NCBI GenBank assembly: GCA_030562195.1
Contig: CM060201.1
Coordinates: forward strand, 23,914,067 to 23,978,066
Direction of reading: 5' to 3'
DNA length: 64,000 nt
Source of the DNA: Nipponacmea schrenckii
Taxonomy: Eukaryota > Mollusca > Gastropoda > Lottiidae
Both the position numbers and the translations under genes were made by a program. Within the stretch, counting starts at the first letter, position 1. Each line of letters begins with the position of its first letter. This document shows positions 38,046-50,482 of this stretch, piece after piece. The notes under the pieces are model-generated. The model was not told where the DNA came from, searched no databases, and saw only the letters and a program-made list of their open reading frames with translations.

Positions 38046-40330
38046 GTCTCACTCAAAGATATCAATATGCAATTGTTTAAAGAATAAAATAACAAGCTTT
38101 ACTATTCAGACTTGCTAGCCGCGTCTACAGTTATTCCAAGTAATGAACATCCAGTGAAACATGTTTTTATCTCCGGTCCATCTGATGTGACCAGTATAGA
38201 AAACTATTTTATTGATATTTTCCATATGGTTGATATACTGGGGAAATATAATACGAGGTTTAACTAAGTTACATGCAATATTCAATTCATCTGAGACCAG
38301 AAAAAAAGTCTGAGTAATTTATCTTCATAACTACAAATTTGAGTTAACAAGCCTAATAGACGTGGAACGACAGGAATATTCATAGAACGAATTCTTTACT
38401 GTATTTCATTTGCAGGCACGTTGATATCTTCCATGCGTTTAAAAATTTATAACTTGCCTTCAGCGACAGTGAGAATGTCATGTTTGGAAACATAGACGCC
38501 TGGATTAGTTTGTGAAGACGAAAGATTAAGCTACCCGATTATTGATTCTATCTCTTACTGCTTATACCCCGTTTTATGTCTCCTGTGATAACGACAAACG
38601 TATACGATCGCCCTGTCCATGCTTCCAACCCAGCCACACCCCCAAACTCCTACAGCCTTTTAAAAAATGCATTACAGTTTTCACTTCATATTTGTATAAT
38701 GTGCGAAAACGTGCGAAAAATCACTTACTTGAGATGCACTCTCTCCAAATGGTACGACAAATCGGTGCAAACATTTCGATTGCGGCGTTCGGTTAAGCCG
38801 GAAGGGAGAGATGTTTGTCACACTTTAATATTACATATACAATTACACTACATCTAAAAGTATCATGCTTAAGATGAAATGCAGTGGTTCCAAGTTATCT
38901 TTTTCGGTTTTAGAGCTCTATTAGGGAGATTCGATTGGTGAAAATGCAGAGGCGTTGAGTGTTTTCACACCGAAACGGATTATTAAGATAAATGAAGTCA
39001 ATTTAACCTAAGTTCAATGTAAAAAAATCCAGAACTTTAGAAAGAATAACAATAAAATAATCTAGTTGTCTTTAAAAAACATGTCTGTACGACCCCCTGT
39101 CCGCCCGGCTTGCTTGTCGATTCTTGTTAGGCTATAGGCACGAAATTTAAAAAAAATTAGCAGTGTAAAAATCCACGATTTCATTCATTGACACTTGCTA
39201 GGCTTTTGTGCATTTGAATCGTGTCAACTTAGGTATCTTTTTGAAAAGCTTTTCATTGATAGTAGATAGAAAAATTTTCTAAATTATTCTCTTGTTGAAA
39301 ATTTCGTAGAAGTTTGAAAAGCATTGAACTATTGTCGTGGGTGTAATATGTACATGTAATACAAAAATTTGAATAACACCACGGGAAGCGATCTGAAGTT
39401 CATCTCTATCAGCAGACGAGGGGTAACGTAGCCAAACCTACACCACACATCAGTTTGGAAACAATACAAAAATGTTTAATATGGCTTTCTATTCCCTTTA
39501 AAACCAGGAACCGTCAGTGGATTTTTATTTCCATTTCAATTAAGACAATTTAAAAGAATACCATTATGGAAAGTTAAATGGTACTTACCTTTTGAAGTCC
39601 TGGTATGGAACCACAACGATAAAAATTTACATTTATGGCTATCAGCACTTAGAAACCGTACTTAAAAGTCCTAAAACGCAAATAATGAGTAGCTACTTCC
39701 AAGTTGATTAAGTTAATTGAAAAGCTAGAAGTATGACGGACCAGTTGTAGTATAATAGACTTGCCGGTTTTCAATCCATTGACTATCATGGCTCTACGTG
39801 ATTATTGGAGTAAACGAACCGGTTAGAAAAGGAAAGGCAAACTTCTGACATGCCTCGTCCGACCAGTGTTGTTCAATAGTTTGGCTTTCCTCAGCTAACT
39901 CTGGCACTTATTGGAAAGATGGTAATAGCATTAGTGGTCTCCGGAGACACCAATTCTGTTATTATGAGTGTGTGTATATAGATCTCAGAATGTTAATGGT
40001 TTTCTACGCGGGTTTGACTCTTCTGTTTCTTTTTAAAAAATTCATAAATCATTTAAAGATTGTTCGAAGTTTGTTTTGTAAAAAGAAAATAGGGAAATTT
40101 CCGTTGTTCATTATTCATAACCACGTTTTTACTTTCGTAAGATATTCAAATTTGTATATTTAAATTCGTGGAACCTAATTTATTAAGAGCCTTTCTTATA
40201 CGGCGTCGTATTTAAGAAGCTGATATGGGCCTACTTACTTGCTGATATATGTATTTCCTTGGAGTCTACTTTCAGGGTGGCTGGTATTTATAATTACAGG
40301 AAGTATAGAGCTTAAACTTAAATTGTATGA
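38046..40330. other. No gene seen
   Basis: AT-rich spacer. Short open frames occur (for example near 38540-38860) but none shows domain or codon evidence. Confidence 0.35.
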
Positions 40331-40537
40331 TTTCATTAAACCATTGATCATTATAGGTTTCATTAAACCATTGATCATTATAGGTTTCATTAAACCATTG
40401 ATCATTATAGGTTTCATTAAACCATTGATCATTATAGGTTTCATTAAACCATTGATCATTATAGGTTTCATTAAACCATTGATCATTATAGGTTTCATTA
40501 AACCATTGATCATTATAGGTTTCATTAAACCATTCTA
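40331..40537. repeat. 27-bp tandem repeat, nearly perfect
   Basis: The unit contains TTTCATTAAACCATTGATCA and TTATAGG, with about 7.6 copies and almost no differences. The unit length is a multiple of three and lacks stops, so both strands appear open. It is best read as a repeat, not a gene. Confidence 0.92.
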
Positions 40538-42671
40538 GTGAAGACTTTATTATAAGTTATTTAAAAACAATCATTATAAACGTACATGTAATTCGATCCC
40601 ATATCTCTTCATTTATCATAAAGAATTTCTTTATGAACCTAATTGCAAACAACATTTCCCCATTATTATATACAAGTATTTTCTTGCTATCAAATATTCA
40701 TATCGAAACTTTTAAGTCATCTATAAAGATGCGTCAGTGGAATTTTAAAGACAAGAATATGTGTTAAAACCAACCATTACTACATACCTAATGTTTCGTC
40801 GCTATCAGCGTATATCATTTCGGCTTCAATGGTGAAAGGAAATGGACGTCGAAAAGTGTTTTGAAATTGCTTAAATCATATAATATAACCTACGTTGACA
40901 GTCATATAGGCGGCAGCTTTTATTTCCTCCTATACATAGTCCTAGGTTTATAGTAGGACGGAAAACTCCATTCATTCCACATCTAAGTTTACATTCATGG
41001 GCCAGACAACCTTGTTTATCTCATCCTTTCGGACGAACCCTCAGCATCTGTTGCATGTTTCCATGGTTATATTTTGTTAATATTAAACTCAGTTATTGTG
41101 TTGGACAAATTGCCAAATAAGATGGAAGACAAGGTGTTCAAAACAATGCGACAAGGGCGTCACCTCTTAACGCATGTACAATAGATTCTGTATTCAAATG
41201 CGGTCGCTTAATGAAGGTGGTCTTTTATGAGAGGTACTGCAAGACCAATTTGTTTTGACATTTTGGAAATGATAGGATCTTACTGTAGTTTTTTTTCCAC
41301 CAAATCAGCCCCTAACTGGTGACATGAGAAAATCTATTTACATCAATAAACATGAAAACAAATGGCAGCGCGGATACAAAACAAACATAAATATACTAAT
41401 AAATACATGGTATTATACCATGATGTCGACAACCTATTTTGATCTTTTTCTTGTATAAATGGGTGGGCGGCGCATAACCTTGCTATAAATCGTTTAAATC
41501 GAAGTTATAGCACGATTTACTCTGTAAATGTATAGATAGAGAGCAGCGACTATGGTTGGTTGCACAGAACACCACTGACATATTAGCCCCACCTTCAGCA
41601 CGTGAAAACACGACTTATAAATATTACTTATGTAACATTGCTGTATTGAATATTAATGGTCTGCATTAGTTGTAAGATGCAAATTCTAGAATAAGACATA
41701 TAATATAGGTATAATAGAGGTACATGTAGTACAGGTATAGAAGGGTCATTCAAGTTTTAGATAATAGAGTAACCTGTCTGCAATTTACTTGTTTACACTT
41801 ATATACTTTAAGTTATTAAAATAAGGCACGTATACTTCAATATTTAATAACTCATATATTACGAATGTTCCATAAATTTTTAGTTCCACTTTCCCTTATA
41901 TTCAGACGAGAGTAATCGCAGACAATCGGACTCTACTGTTTATACGGTATAACAAGACAATCAAAGTGATAACTTTCAATTACCAACTAAATTACAGTCA
42001 ATTAGTCAGTGTGGATAATAGAAGAGCCGCAGACGATATTCCATCCAAAAACAGTTTAGTAATCTAAGAGAGGAAAAACTCAATGACGTTTCTATTAGAT
42101 TAGACTACACTGCTCGATTCAAAGTGGTTTGTTCCAATTTCAATCATTTCTCACTCCATGTGCAGCCATTGAAATGGAAAACTAATAAATGATTCAATAA
42201 AAAGTCAATAGGTTTCGTAAATATACAATATGGGTTAGATGACTTCCAAATTGAATCAACTTCACCAGAAGTGGCCCTCAGGGTGTTGAGAAGTCGACCG
42301 AATAAGTTCCACAGACGAACTTCTGCTACATTAACCCGAGCTCTAATTCGATTGGAATAGACATCATGGGACATGAAAATCAACCCACTCTAACGATTGG
42401 CTAATCAGAATATAATGATCAAAATGGCGACCGGAAAGCTCTCCAGAGAAAAAGGTAATAATAGTTTAGGATACGTTGAAAATTTCTGTATAATTTTGAA
42501 TAATAGCTCTTTAGTTACAAATATAATTTATGTGACGTCTGGTAATAAATTTTCTTGGCCTGTGGCCAGCTTCTGATTTCTATAGAACAACCTGTGGACA
42601 TCTGACGTCCCATTCTTGGGGTAGACAAGCCATAAATGTGCAAGGCGTTGGTGGTTGACAACCTTGCATCC
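40538..42671. other. No gene seen
   Basis: AT-rich spacer. A SINE-2 scrap (TAGTAGGACGGAAAACTCC, reverse sense) lies at about 40950-40978. Confidence 0.35.
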
Positions 42672-42890
42672 CAGACAGAAAGAAACAACTACATTTTACA
42701 AGGGTAACAATTTATGTTCACAAGTCGGCCGTGACAGGGATCCTTTCTACCAGCTGATCCTTTGCCGAACCTCTTGGCATTGATATTTCCTGGATTATCC
42801 GTAACCATTTACAGTTGGGTGGACTGGAATTATGAGTGAAGATGACTTATACAAGGTCATCGGACTTTCACACACCGAACGAGATTATGA
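42672..42890 (-). mobile_element. SINE-1 copy including B-box region
   Basis: Complete body in reverse (GGATCCTTTCTACCAGCTGA; ACAGTTGGGTGGACTGG), reaching the CATCGGACTTTCACACACCG and CGAGATTATGAG end. Confidence 0.8.
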
Positions 42891-43082
42891 GAAAACAAAT
42901 CGTGCTGACTTACGAAATTTCTCGATTTAAAACAACACCGAAATTCTGTTATTTCGACAGTTATTGGATATATATCAGGGTTCTTTAGGGCGCAAAAATT
43001 ACCCATTCCTTTCCCAATACTAGAACGTAGATCTGTCCATCTAATGTACATATACTTGTGTATTTTTAGACGAATTGTATAT

Positions 43083-43425
43083 TGTATTGCCCCCTGGGAT
43101 GAATGTTAGACAGCACCATATCCTTGTGTATTGTGTAATTCTGCCGCATGTAAAATAAAGGTTATGTTTGTCCCCATGGGCTGAATGTTAGACAGGACCA
43201 TGTCCTTGTGTATTGGATCTAATTCTGCCCCACGTAGAATAAAGAGTCTATATTTGTTAACATTGGCTGAATGTGAGACAGGACCATGTCCTTGTGTGTT
43301 GGACCTAATTCTGATCCATGTAAAATAAAGGTTATGTTTGTCCCCATGGGCTGAATGTTAGACAGGACCATGTCCTTGTATATTGGACTTAATTCTGTCT
43401 CGTGTAAAATAAAAAATTTATTATT
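43083..43425. repeat. Satellite of about 84-92 bp, second array
   Basis: Four units of the family at 23878, some lacking part of the AAGAGTCTATG segment. Each unit again ends in TGTAAAATAAA. Confidence 0.9.
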
Positions 43426-43779
43426 ATTATCATTTATATATAATCTTACTTTTATTGTGTAACAGTTTTTGACACTGCATATATTGTGAATAGTATTACA
43501 AAAAATATACCAATTTGCATACCTAAATTAGAAATCTACATTAATATCTGAAACTCGACACCAATCATTAATTGCTGTCAACTATTCTATATTCAAGGAT
43601 TACGTTTAACACGCAATGTTTAATATTTGTATTTTAATCAAATTAAGGTGCTGTATTTCATAATACAAACAACAGGTGGATAGGGCTACATCTTGATTTC
43701 AGACTACAATAAAGTAAATTACTGAAATTTCAATGATGAAAAGTCGTATTTGTAGTAATGCCCACATTGAGCATACCTT

Positions 43780-43968
43780 GAATAAATTATCTTCACTCAC
43801 AATTCCAGTCCACCCAGCTGTAAATGGGTACGGATAATCCGGGAAAGATCAATGCCAAGAGGTTTGGCCAAGGACCAGATGGTAGAAAGGATCCCTGTCA
43901 CGGCGGCCTTGTGAACTTAAGTTGTTATCCTTGTAAAATATAGTTGTTTCTTTCTTTCTTTCTTTACT
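43780..43968 (+). mobile_element. SINE-1 copy, good body
   Basis: TTATCTTCACTCACAATTCC to the TTTCTTTCTTTCTTT tail. The B-box region is missing. Confidence 0.8.
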
Positions 43969-44054
43969 GGATAAAATGGAAGACGGAAGTCATCACCATG
44001 TGCTAGTTGAACTCAATCCAGTAAAACAATTTATGCTAATGATTGTATTATTGG

Positions 44055-44190
44055 TTTAGATTTAGAATTTGAAATTGCATTTTCTGTCAGAATTTCTGAG
44101 ATCATGAGAAATTTAATTGGTGTAAGGTTATTTCTAAAAATAGTGGTTTTGTGTGCAGTGACAGTCAAGCGGATGTTGATAAAATGTAAA
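44055..44190. repeat. Interspersed repeat, inverted relative to 57225-57370
   Basis: AAGGTTATTTCTAAAA and CAGTGACAGTCAAGCGGATG followed by TTGATA match the reverse complement of 57225-57370 in order. Confidence 0.65.
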
Positions 44191-45004
44191 GGTTTACTGT
44201 TATTTTATCTTACTAAAAAAATTTCATGGTCATGATATATTCCATTTTTTGTCCAGAAACCAAGCATAGGCCAATCTTCCATTTTCATATATCGGAAAAT
44301 ATTTAACGAGATTTCTGGAAAAAGTTATAGAAGGTTGAATTTCACGATTTAACATGGACAGATTTGGCAAAAGAATTATTGGTCCGAGTCCAGATGAAAA
44401 TTTAGCATGCCAACACATTGCAGACGTCGTTGACCTCCACGGGATCTCATGAGAAATTACGATACTCTACTATTTACGTCATAATATTGTCCTCTCAGTC
44501 TCAGAGCGGTATTACTTCATTAAACAATACTCACTGTAGAAGCAGACGACTTAAAAATTCATCCGAAGCCGAGAGCAGACTAACACAGATCAGCGAATTG
44601 AGACTGAGTCCAAGTCGATCTAATTAGAGAGTCGAATAGTAAATAATCAAATAATCTAGATATAATGGGAGAGAACTCTTAATCTAATAAATTAAGTAAT
44701 TATCGCATCCATTATTTGATGACAATATCATTACATTAGGTACGTATCATAATTATTTTGGCGTTGACGTTTCTAAATGGGGATATTGGGGAATTTCCCT
44801 CATACACAAAGCTGAAATATGCACCATGCATGGAATTTAAATCGTTTGGTAATAAATTGAGGGTTGTCCTCTTTCTGAAATAATTCATTCTAGAATATCA
44901 GTACAAGTTATTTCCCTTGAAATGAAACTTCACTCACAGTGTTACTGTCATTTGAGCCTTCTCAATAGGATCTGCTTGTTAGCCTAAATCTTTACAAACT
45001 TCTC

Positions 45005-45171
45005 GAAAACCAGAACACCGTTGTGTTTTTCAATAATTACTTTTCCAGTTTTCCCGATTTTACAGGGATTCTGTTACTTTCTGACAACAAGCAAGTTCAC
45101 AGATGAATATATACTCATAATGACCATTCTTGAGAATTTTATTTCCATTCTTAGACTCGGGTTTCCTTTAA
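45005..45171. mobile_element. Right part of a TTAA MITE
   Basis: TTTTTCAATAATTACTTTTC, TTCTGTTACTTTCTGACAAC, CATAATGACCATTCTTGAG and the TTCCTTTAA end match 9620-9949. The left end is lost. Confidence 0.65.
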
Positions 45172-45335
45172 GAACCGTTTGATGAAGTTACTATAATCAC
45201 AATACAGTCGATTTCGATGAAGGTTTTAATAATTAAATAGAAAATAGAAATTAATATAACTGTGAATTGCAGGCACTGTTGAGATAATATAGCACCTTTG
45301 AAATTCGACTTATTTAGTCGTAGGAGAGATTCAAA

Positions 45336-45440
45336 ATGGCTGTAAACGACGTTCGTGTGTTATTTCCATGTAAGAACCATATCAAGATAGCTGTGTATCC
45401 TAAAAGAAAGCAAATCGTGGAAAAGGCTGCTTGCTTCTGA
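45336..45440 (+). CDS. Short ORF (34 aa) containing an inverted minisatellite unit
   Basis: From the ATG at 45336 it reads MAVNDVRVLFPCKNHIKIAV and continues to a TGA at 45438. The codon mix is balanced and could be a 5' exon of a spliced gene, but no donor or following exon is identified. The VRVLFPCKNH segment is the reverse complement of one unit of the array at 33212. No family recognised. Confidence 0.2.
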   Translation: MAVNDVRVLFPCKNHIKIAVYPKRKQIVEKAACF

Positions 45441-46124
45441 AATTTCTCTAGATGCAACCGCACTGAAATTCGTTACTGTTATTTATAGTATATTGCGGTT
45501 GGTTTAGTGTTTATTTTTGCCAAAATTGCCCACTCTCTGCTCGTAAGTATGAAGCCTTTAAAAATGGTAAAATGAAACTAATACACAGTCACTATGTACC
45601 GAATGACACTTCTACTACAAACAATTGTCTATGTAATTACCAGTAGAAGAATTGTTTTATTAATTACTGATATTTAATTACCCTTCGTGAAAAATAAATG
45701 TCATATTATCTATTGTTGATACAGCCATATAAATACATTATTACTTTCATTTTTTCATCATAATTAACAACGCTATAACGGTAAGTCTCGTTTCAAATAC
45801 ATGTGTACTTATATGGCCTTCAGTTTATCAATTCCATTGTTTTTAAATTATTAGATTTTAAATATAATTTATATAACTATTCCAAAGTTATTGTTCTGAT
45901 TGGAATCAATAAACAGTTGACAAATTGCACTCATTGTACACCGCAAAGCTTTAGGTTTCAGACTCGATAGACTTTGGTATGAACAAAGAATGCACAAGTT
46001 AAAAAGTAAATGTTATCCATATTATTTTGTTCAGTTATGTTGATAAAGGCCACTAAGGTTTTATCAATTTCGGTAACACAACACTCAAAATGATGTACTA
46101 GTATACTGAAATTTACAGCATAGT
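45441..46124. other. No gene seen
   Basis: AT-rich spacer before the 58-bp array. Confidence 0.35.
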
Positions 46125-46605
46125 TTCTACTTGTGACCTAGGCCAGTGCTTCTATAGTGCTTCATTAGGAGAGGATCTCTTGTAACACTCTAATCCTACT
46201 TGTAACCTAGGCCAGTGCTTCTATAGGCGACTATCTCTTATAACACTCTTAACCTACTTGTATCCTAGGCCAGTGCTTCTATAGGCGACTATCTCTTATA
46301 ACACTCTTAACCTACTTGTAACCTAGGCCAGTGCTTCTATAGGCGGGTATATCTTATAACACTCTAAACCTACTTGTAACCTAGGCCAGTGCTTCATTAG
46401 GAGAGGATCTCTTATAACACTCTAAACCTACTTGTAACCTAGGCCAGTGCTTCCATAGGCGGGTATATCTTATAACACTCTAAACCTACTTGTAACCTAG
46501 GCCATTGCTTCCATAGGCGGGTATATCTTATAACACTCTAAACCTACTTGTAACCTAGGCCAGTGCTTCATTAGGAGAGGATCTCTTATAACACTCTAAA
46601 CCACT
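46125..46605. repeat. 58-bp minisatellite, eight units
   Basis: The unit has TACTTGTAACCTAGGCCAGT, GCTTCTATAGGCG and TATCTTATAACACTC. Two variant classes (TTCATTAGGAGAGGATCTC versus TTCTATAGGCGGGTATATC) are interleaved. Confidence 0.92.
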
Positions 46606-47007
46606 GATAAACAAAGACCCATTTTGGCTAAGCTTGATAAGTTCAATTGTTTGGTTCATCCTTATAAGTAGTAGAATATATCTTTCACGGTTTATCCTAA
46701 ATCAATGTTATTTCGAAATAGTAAAATGTGTGGGATTTTCTTTCTGCCGTCATTTTGTGAGATATGTGCATTCGCTGAAAGTGTTAGACGGGTGGAGGTG
46801 TTATTTAACTCTTGCTAGGTGCTGCTCTTAGGGTGTTATTGATACATTAAAAATAATAATATATTCTTATACATTTCACTTACAGTGTTTCGTCACGTAA
46901 GTGGATGGATAAACTTTACCAAATGGTTCACGGACTTGAGAAATAAAACCTATAGCCATCATAACTGTATTGCTTTATTTATTCACTCAATGTGTTTGAC
47001 ATGTATT

Positions 47008-47352
47008 ACAGTGAATAAATGAGTGAATGGAGTTTAACGTCCTACTCTTCTGCACCTTATGGACCAATGAGGACGGACAACAGCTCGAAGTGTGCAATGA
47101 GGGAAAATGTTGCAAGGACAGTGTCATTAGCTTGCTCTCTTCCAACTGTCGAGGGATCTTTAACCTGTAGCACACGGGGCTTCGGTTTATTGTCCCATCT
47201 GAACAACTAGACGCTTTCTCCAGGTCTCTGATGTGCATCACTGGCAGAAAAACCGGTTGAAACATTAGAAGGGTTTATCTCGGCCTATGTCGGAACCGAA
47301 CCCTGGACCTTCAGGTTAACGAGCAAGCGTCTTACTCAGTGATCTACCAAGG
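47008..47352 (-). mobile_element. SINE-2 copy, longest, with tRNA-like head
   Basis: On the minus strand the head reads CCTTGGTAGATCACTGAGTA, then AGACGCTTGC, then CCAGGGTTCGGTTCC. A-box and B-box are at tRNA-like spacing, and the body ends at GTAGGACGTTAAACTCCATT. About 340 bp; the best reference copy of the family here. Confidence 0.85.
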
Positions 47353-48732
47353 ATACTTAAATTTGTGTGTCCGGGTCTCTCTGCATTTGAAAGTTAACAT
47401 GAAGCATACATTGAGACTTTGCGAACGAATTATGCAATATTCGTGAATTTCAAGTACTTCTGAAGACTCTAACCATATATTTCAGTCCTAAATCATTCCC
47501 CGGATCTAGCGAACCCGTCTCTTTAATAATATCTGTCATATTGATTACGAATTTGAAATTGTAGCCTCAAATTCTGTCAAAATTCTTACTTCTTGTTCAA
47601 TAATTAAATTTTCTCCATAAAGTTTTATCACCCCGCCAGAAAACTCGACAACAAGCCATTTTGGTAAAAGATAAAACTATTTTTGTAAGCGAAGTTTAGA
47701 CAAAGTATATATGACAGTATCTATATATTACATTCAAATTGTTCATGGCACGGTGTCTCCAAAGATTTGGAATCGAAGCCTCAATCTAACAATAAGTGGA
47801 TCGACTGAGGTCATAGATCGTACAGTATTATTAGATGCATCTTCACTATAGTCAATGTATTACGTCTTAATCATAAGTAAGTATAAGTGCATACAGATTT
47901 ACTGGAGGGGTGCTGTCAATCTATCTACTATAATATACCATAATTGCAATGGCCTCCTCTCATGTTTCGTGGGCAATGATTTGATTGGATTGTACGCCGT
48001 GAATACAACCAATCAGAGTCCTCAATTTCTTATACAAGAAAGCTACCATTTCAGTCAAGGTATAAGATGAAGACGTTATATTTGATCAATTTGATCCTTT
48101 GTATCTAAACCAGAAGTGGCGTTCACGCATGGTTGGAGTAATTTAATTCCTTAAAATTAAATTAAAATAAAAAACAACGGATGCTGATAAAGGGCAAACA
48201 TTATCCTGGACCATAGAACTATAAGATTATAGATCTATGCTGGAACGAAGAAGTACTTCCGGTATGTCAAATTAAGGTCAAATTAAGACTCAACGAATTA
48301 AATATCAAATAATCACTCTTTCTGGAAACTAAATTTGACGAAGAGACAATTTGTGTCAACTCGACATGCCTTTGAGTCCGCATTGACTTAGCTAACAAAG
48401 TTAGTTTAGAATTTCCATTTACGCAACATCCGTAGTTGTCAAACGAAGCGCGGATAATAAACTAACTGTAATTAAATCAACTAGATTAAATCACCTAATC
48501 ATATCATTCTGTCCTGCAAATACAATATATATTATATCAAAACAATCCCCGAGATATTGAATAACACCAGTCCATTGTTCTTTCAAACAATGCGAATAAT
48601 AGATAATGGAAACAAACGTTTAACGTCACAAAGCATTGTGTTCGGAACATTAAACAAGAAATACGACACACTAGATGTGACGTCTGTTTTCATGTGGTTG
48701 TTAATGTGATTGGGACATAGAGTGAACATTTA
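47353..48732. other. No gene seen
   Basis: AT-rich spacer with only short chance frames. Confidence 0.35.
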
Positions 48733-48955
48733 ATTTAACTTCTCAAGAATGGTCGATATGTATGATATATTCATCAGTGAACTAACCTGATGTCATAAAG
48801 TAACAGAATCCCAGTTAAATCTGGAAAACTCACAAAACTAGGTAATTATTGAAAAACACTTTATGAATTTACTAAGCGTTTTTCATTAATCAATTGCATC
48901 TTTATGTATAATTGCTAAGTATTAGTTTATAAAAATATAGCTTTAAAACCTTGAT
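48733..48955 (-). mobile_element. TTAA-MITE copy, partial
   Basis: TTCTCAAGAATGGTCGATAT, TGATGTCATAAAGTAACAGA and the hairpin region GAAAAACACTTTATGAAT / TACTAAGCGTTTTTC match the family; the right end has decayed. Confidence 0.7.
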
Positions 48956-49489
48956 GACATGTAGGCCTACATTAGTTGTATTTTGAGCGCGACTACGACC
49001 GCGACCCCCAAGGTGTTGCGTTCGCATTGTTTTCCTTGCTTTACTTTTATGAGGCCTTTTTATACTAACGGCGAACGCAAAAGCAGTGATATTGGTATCC
49101 TATCAGTGTTCCCGATATACATACAAACTTTAGAAAAACCGCGTTACAATTACTTAAATAATCTGAAACCCTTTCAAATCTCTTTAAGGATATACGTCTC
49201 TTTTATAATATGTAACCAAGGTCGAAATACACATACAATTTGATTGTCTCTGGTTCATCCAGACAATAACAAAAATTGTTGTTTTCAAGTTGGGGAGCAT
49301 TATGAAGGATCTTTTATTGAATTTATCATTTCTTTTGTTGCAGACTTTGATTATAAAAGTTGAATAGGACCTGGATATCGGACGACGGTTGTCACAAGAC
49401 GGACGAATCGATAGTCTAGATCTACTGGTGTATATTCCTCAAGGTAAATCCAATCAATATTACCTGGTTGCCTCAGAACAATCTCACTC

Positions 49490-50482
49490 ATGGCTTTTAA
49501 TAAAGTGTTACATGTAAAAAGGTTCAAACCGTTTCTCAATGTGAGTCTAGTGCACAGTAAAACAGGATACGCTATACTACGTGGTAGCAGCTTCTACGAC
49601 CGGACGTTAAATGTATGTGTGAAACGGTACAATAAGAATGCTTGCGTTACGGTTAGGAATATAGAACATCAGAAACAACAAGTTGTTAAGAGACGCAACA
49701 CAATTATGAATCGAAGTGAGAAATTGGTGAATGCTTATAACTTGCCACCACTTAAACCGTCAAGTGCCGACAGTTCAAAACATATCCAACACAAGTTACA
49801 ACGTGGATCACAGGAAATGGGCTCAGCCGATCGTCTCCATAGAACGCATTTGTTACAAGAACGGCACAAAAACTCGAATCAAGATTTATCAAGCAGTATG
49901 AAACTTGTTAATAGTGTAGAGTTTAATTCACTGACGGATATTCGAGGAACTATGTCATCACCAGCACCCAGAGAACACCCGGAAGAGCCTTTGAGTCAGA
50001 GCACCGGTGCGTATTCAAAACCCAGCAAGGAGTCGTCTGGTGCGTTTCCCGCCATCATGGTTCAAAAATGTGATGCGAATACACCAAAGACATCTCGTAA
50101 AAACCGATGCATATCCGATGATATGAGAACATTAAGTGCCAATAGTTTGTACGTACCGTCTCCATTGATATTGCGGAGGCGGGAAGGTAACTCCGTAACG
50201 GAATCGGACGATACTTTAAGCCGCTCGGAGGGAAGTCTGCACAAGGACAATGTATCTGAAACACTGGGTAAAGAGAATCCGTCTACGCCATTTAGTGCCC
50301 CAATCAGCGGAGAAAAGAAACGACCGGGAATCATATCCGCGGAAGAAATCGCAATAGAAGAATTCAGAAAACACAGAGAAATGTATTCACCGTCCACACC
50401 TAGAAAACCTGTTCGTTTAATTGCTTTAAGTCAAGCATCGAGGTCTCAGTCTACGGGGGACGTTAATCTAAAGCGGCAGTGA
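49490..50482 (+). CDS. Orphan Ser-rich, probably disordered protein (330 aa)
   Basis: A single coding exon from the ATG at 49490 to the TGA at 50480-50482. TTATCATTTCTTTTGTTGCAG just before 49344 is a strong acceptor, so a 5' UTR intron is likely and the ATG is the first in frame. Residues 1-65 are basic and mixed (VKRFKPFLNVSL). The rest is rich in Ser, Lys, Arg, Glu and Pro with phosphosite-like runs (ESDDTLSRSEGS). A conserved-looking C-terminal block (ISAEEIAIEEFRKHREMYSP) may form a helix. No membrane segment, signal peptide or recognised domain is visible. It is the longest frame for 20 kb on either side and has balanced codon use, so it is probably real. Function is not inferred. Confidence 0.65.
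   Translation: MAFNKVLHVKRFKPFLNVSLVHSKTGYAILRGSSFYDRTLNVCVKRYNKNACVTVRNIEHQKQQVVKRRNTIMNRSEKLVNAYNLPPLKPSSADSSKHIQHKLQRGSQEMGSADRLHRTHLLQERHKNSNQDLSSSMKLVNSVEFNSLTDIRGTMSSPAPREHPEEPLSQSTGAYSKPSKESSGAFPAIMVQKCDANTPKTSRKNRCISDDMRTLSANSLYVPSPLILRRREGNSVTESDDTLSRSEGSLHKDNVSETLGKENPSTPFSAPISGEKKRPGIISAEEIAIEEFRKHREMYSPSTPRKPVRLIALSQASRSQSTGDVNLKRQ

Noticed and set aside
40235..40538. Frames of about 96-99 residues on both strands with a repeating peptide
   Set aside because: Explained by the stop-free 27-bp tandem repeat.
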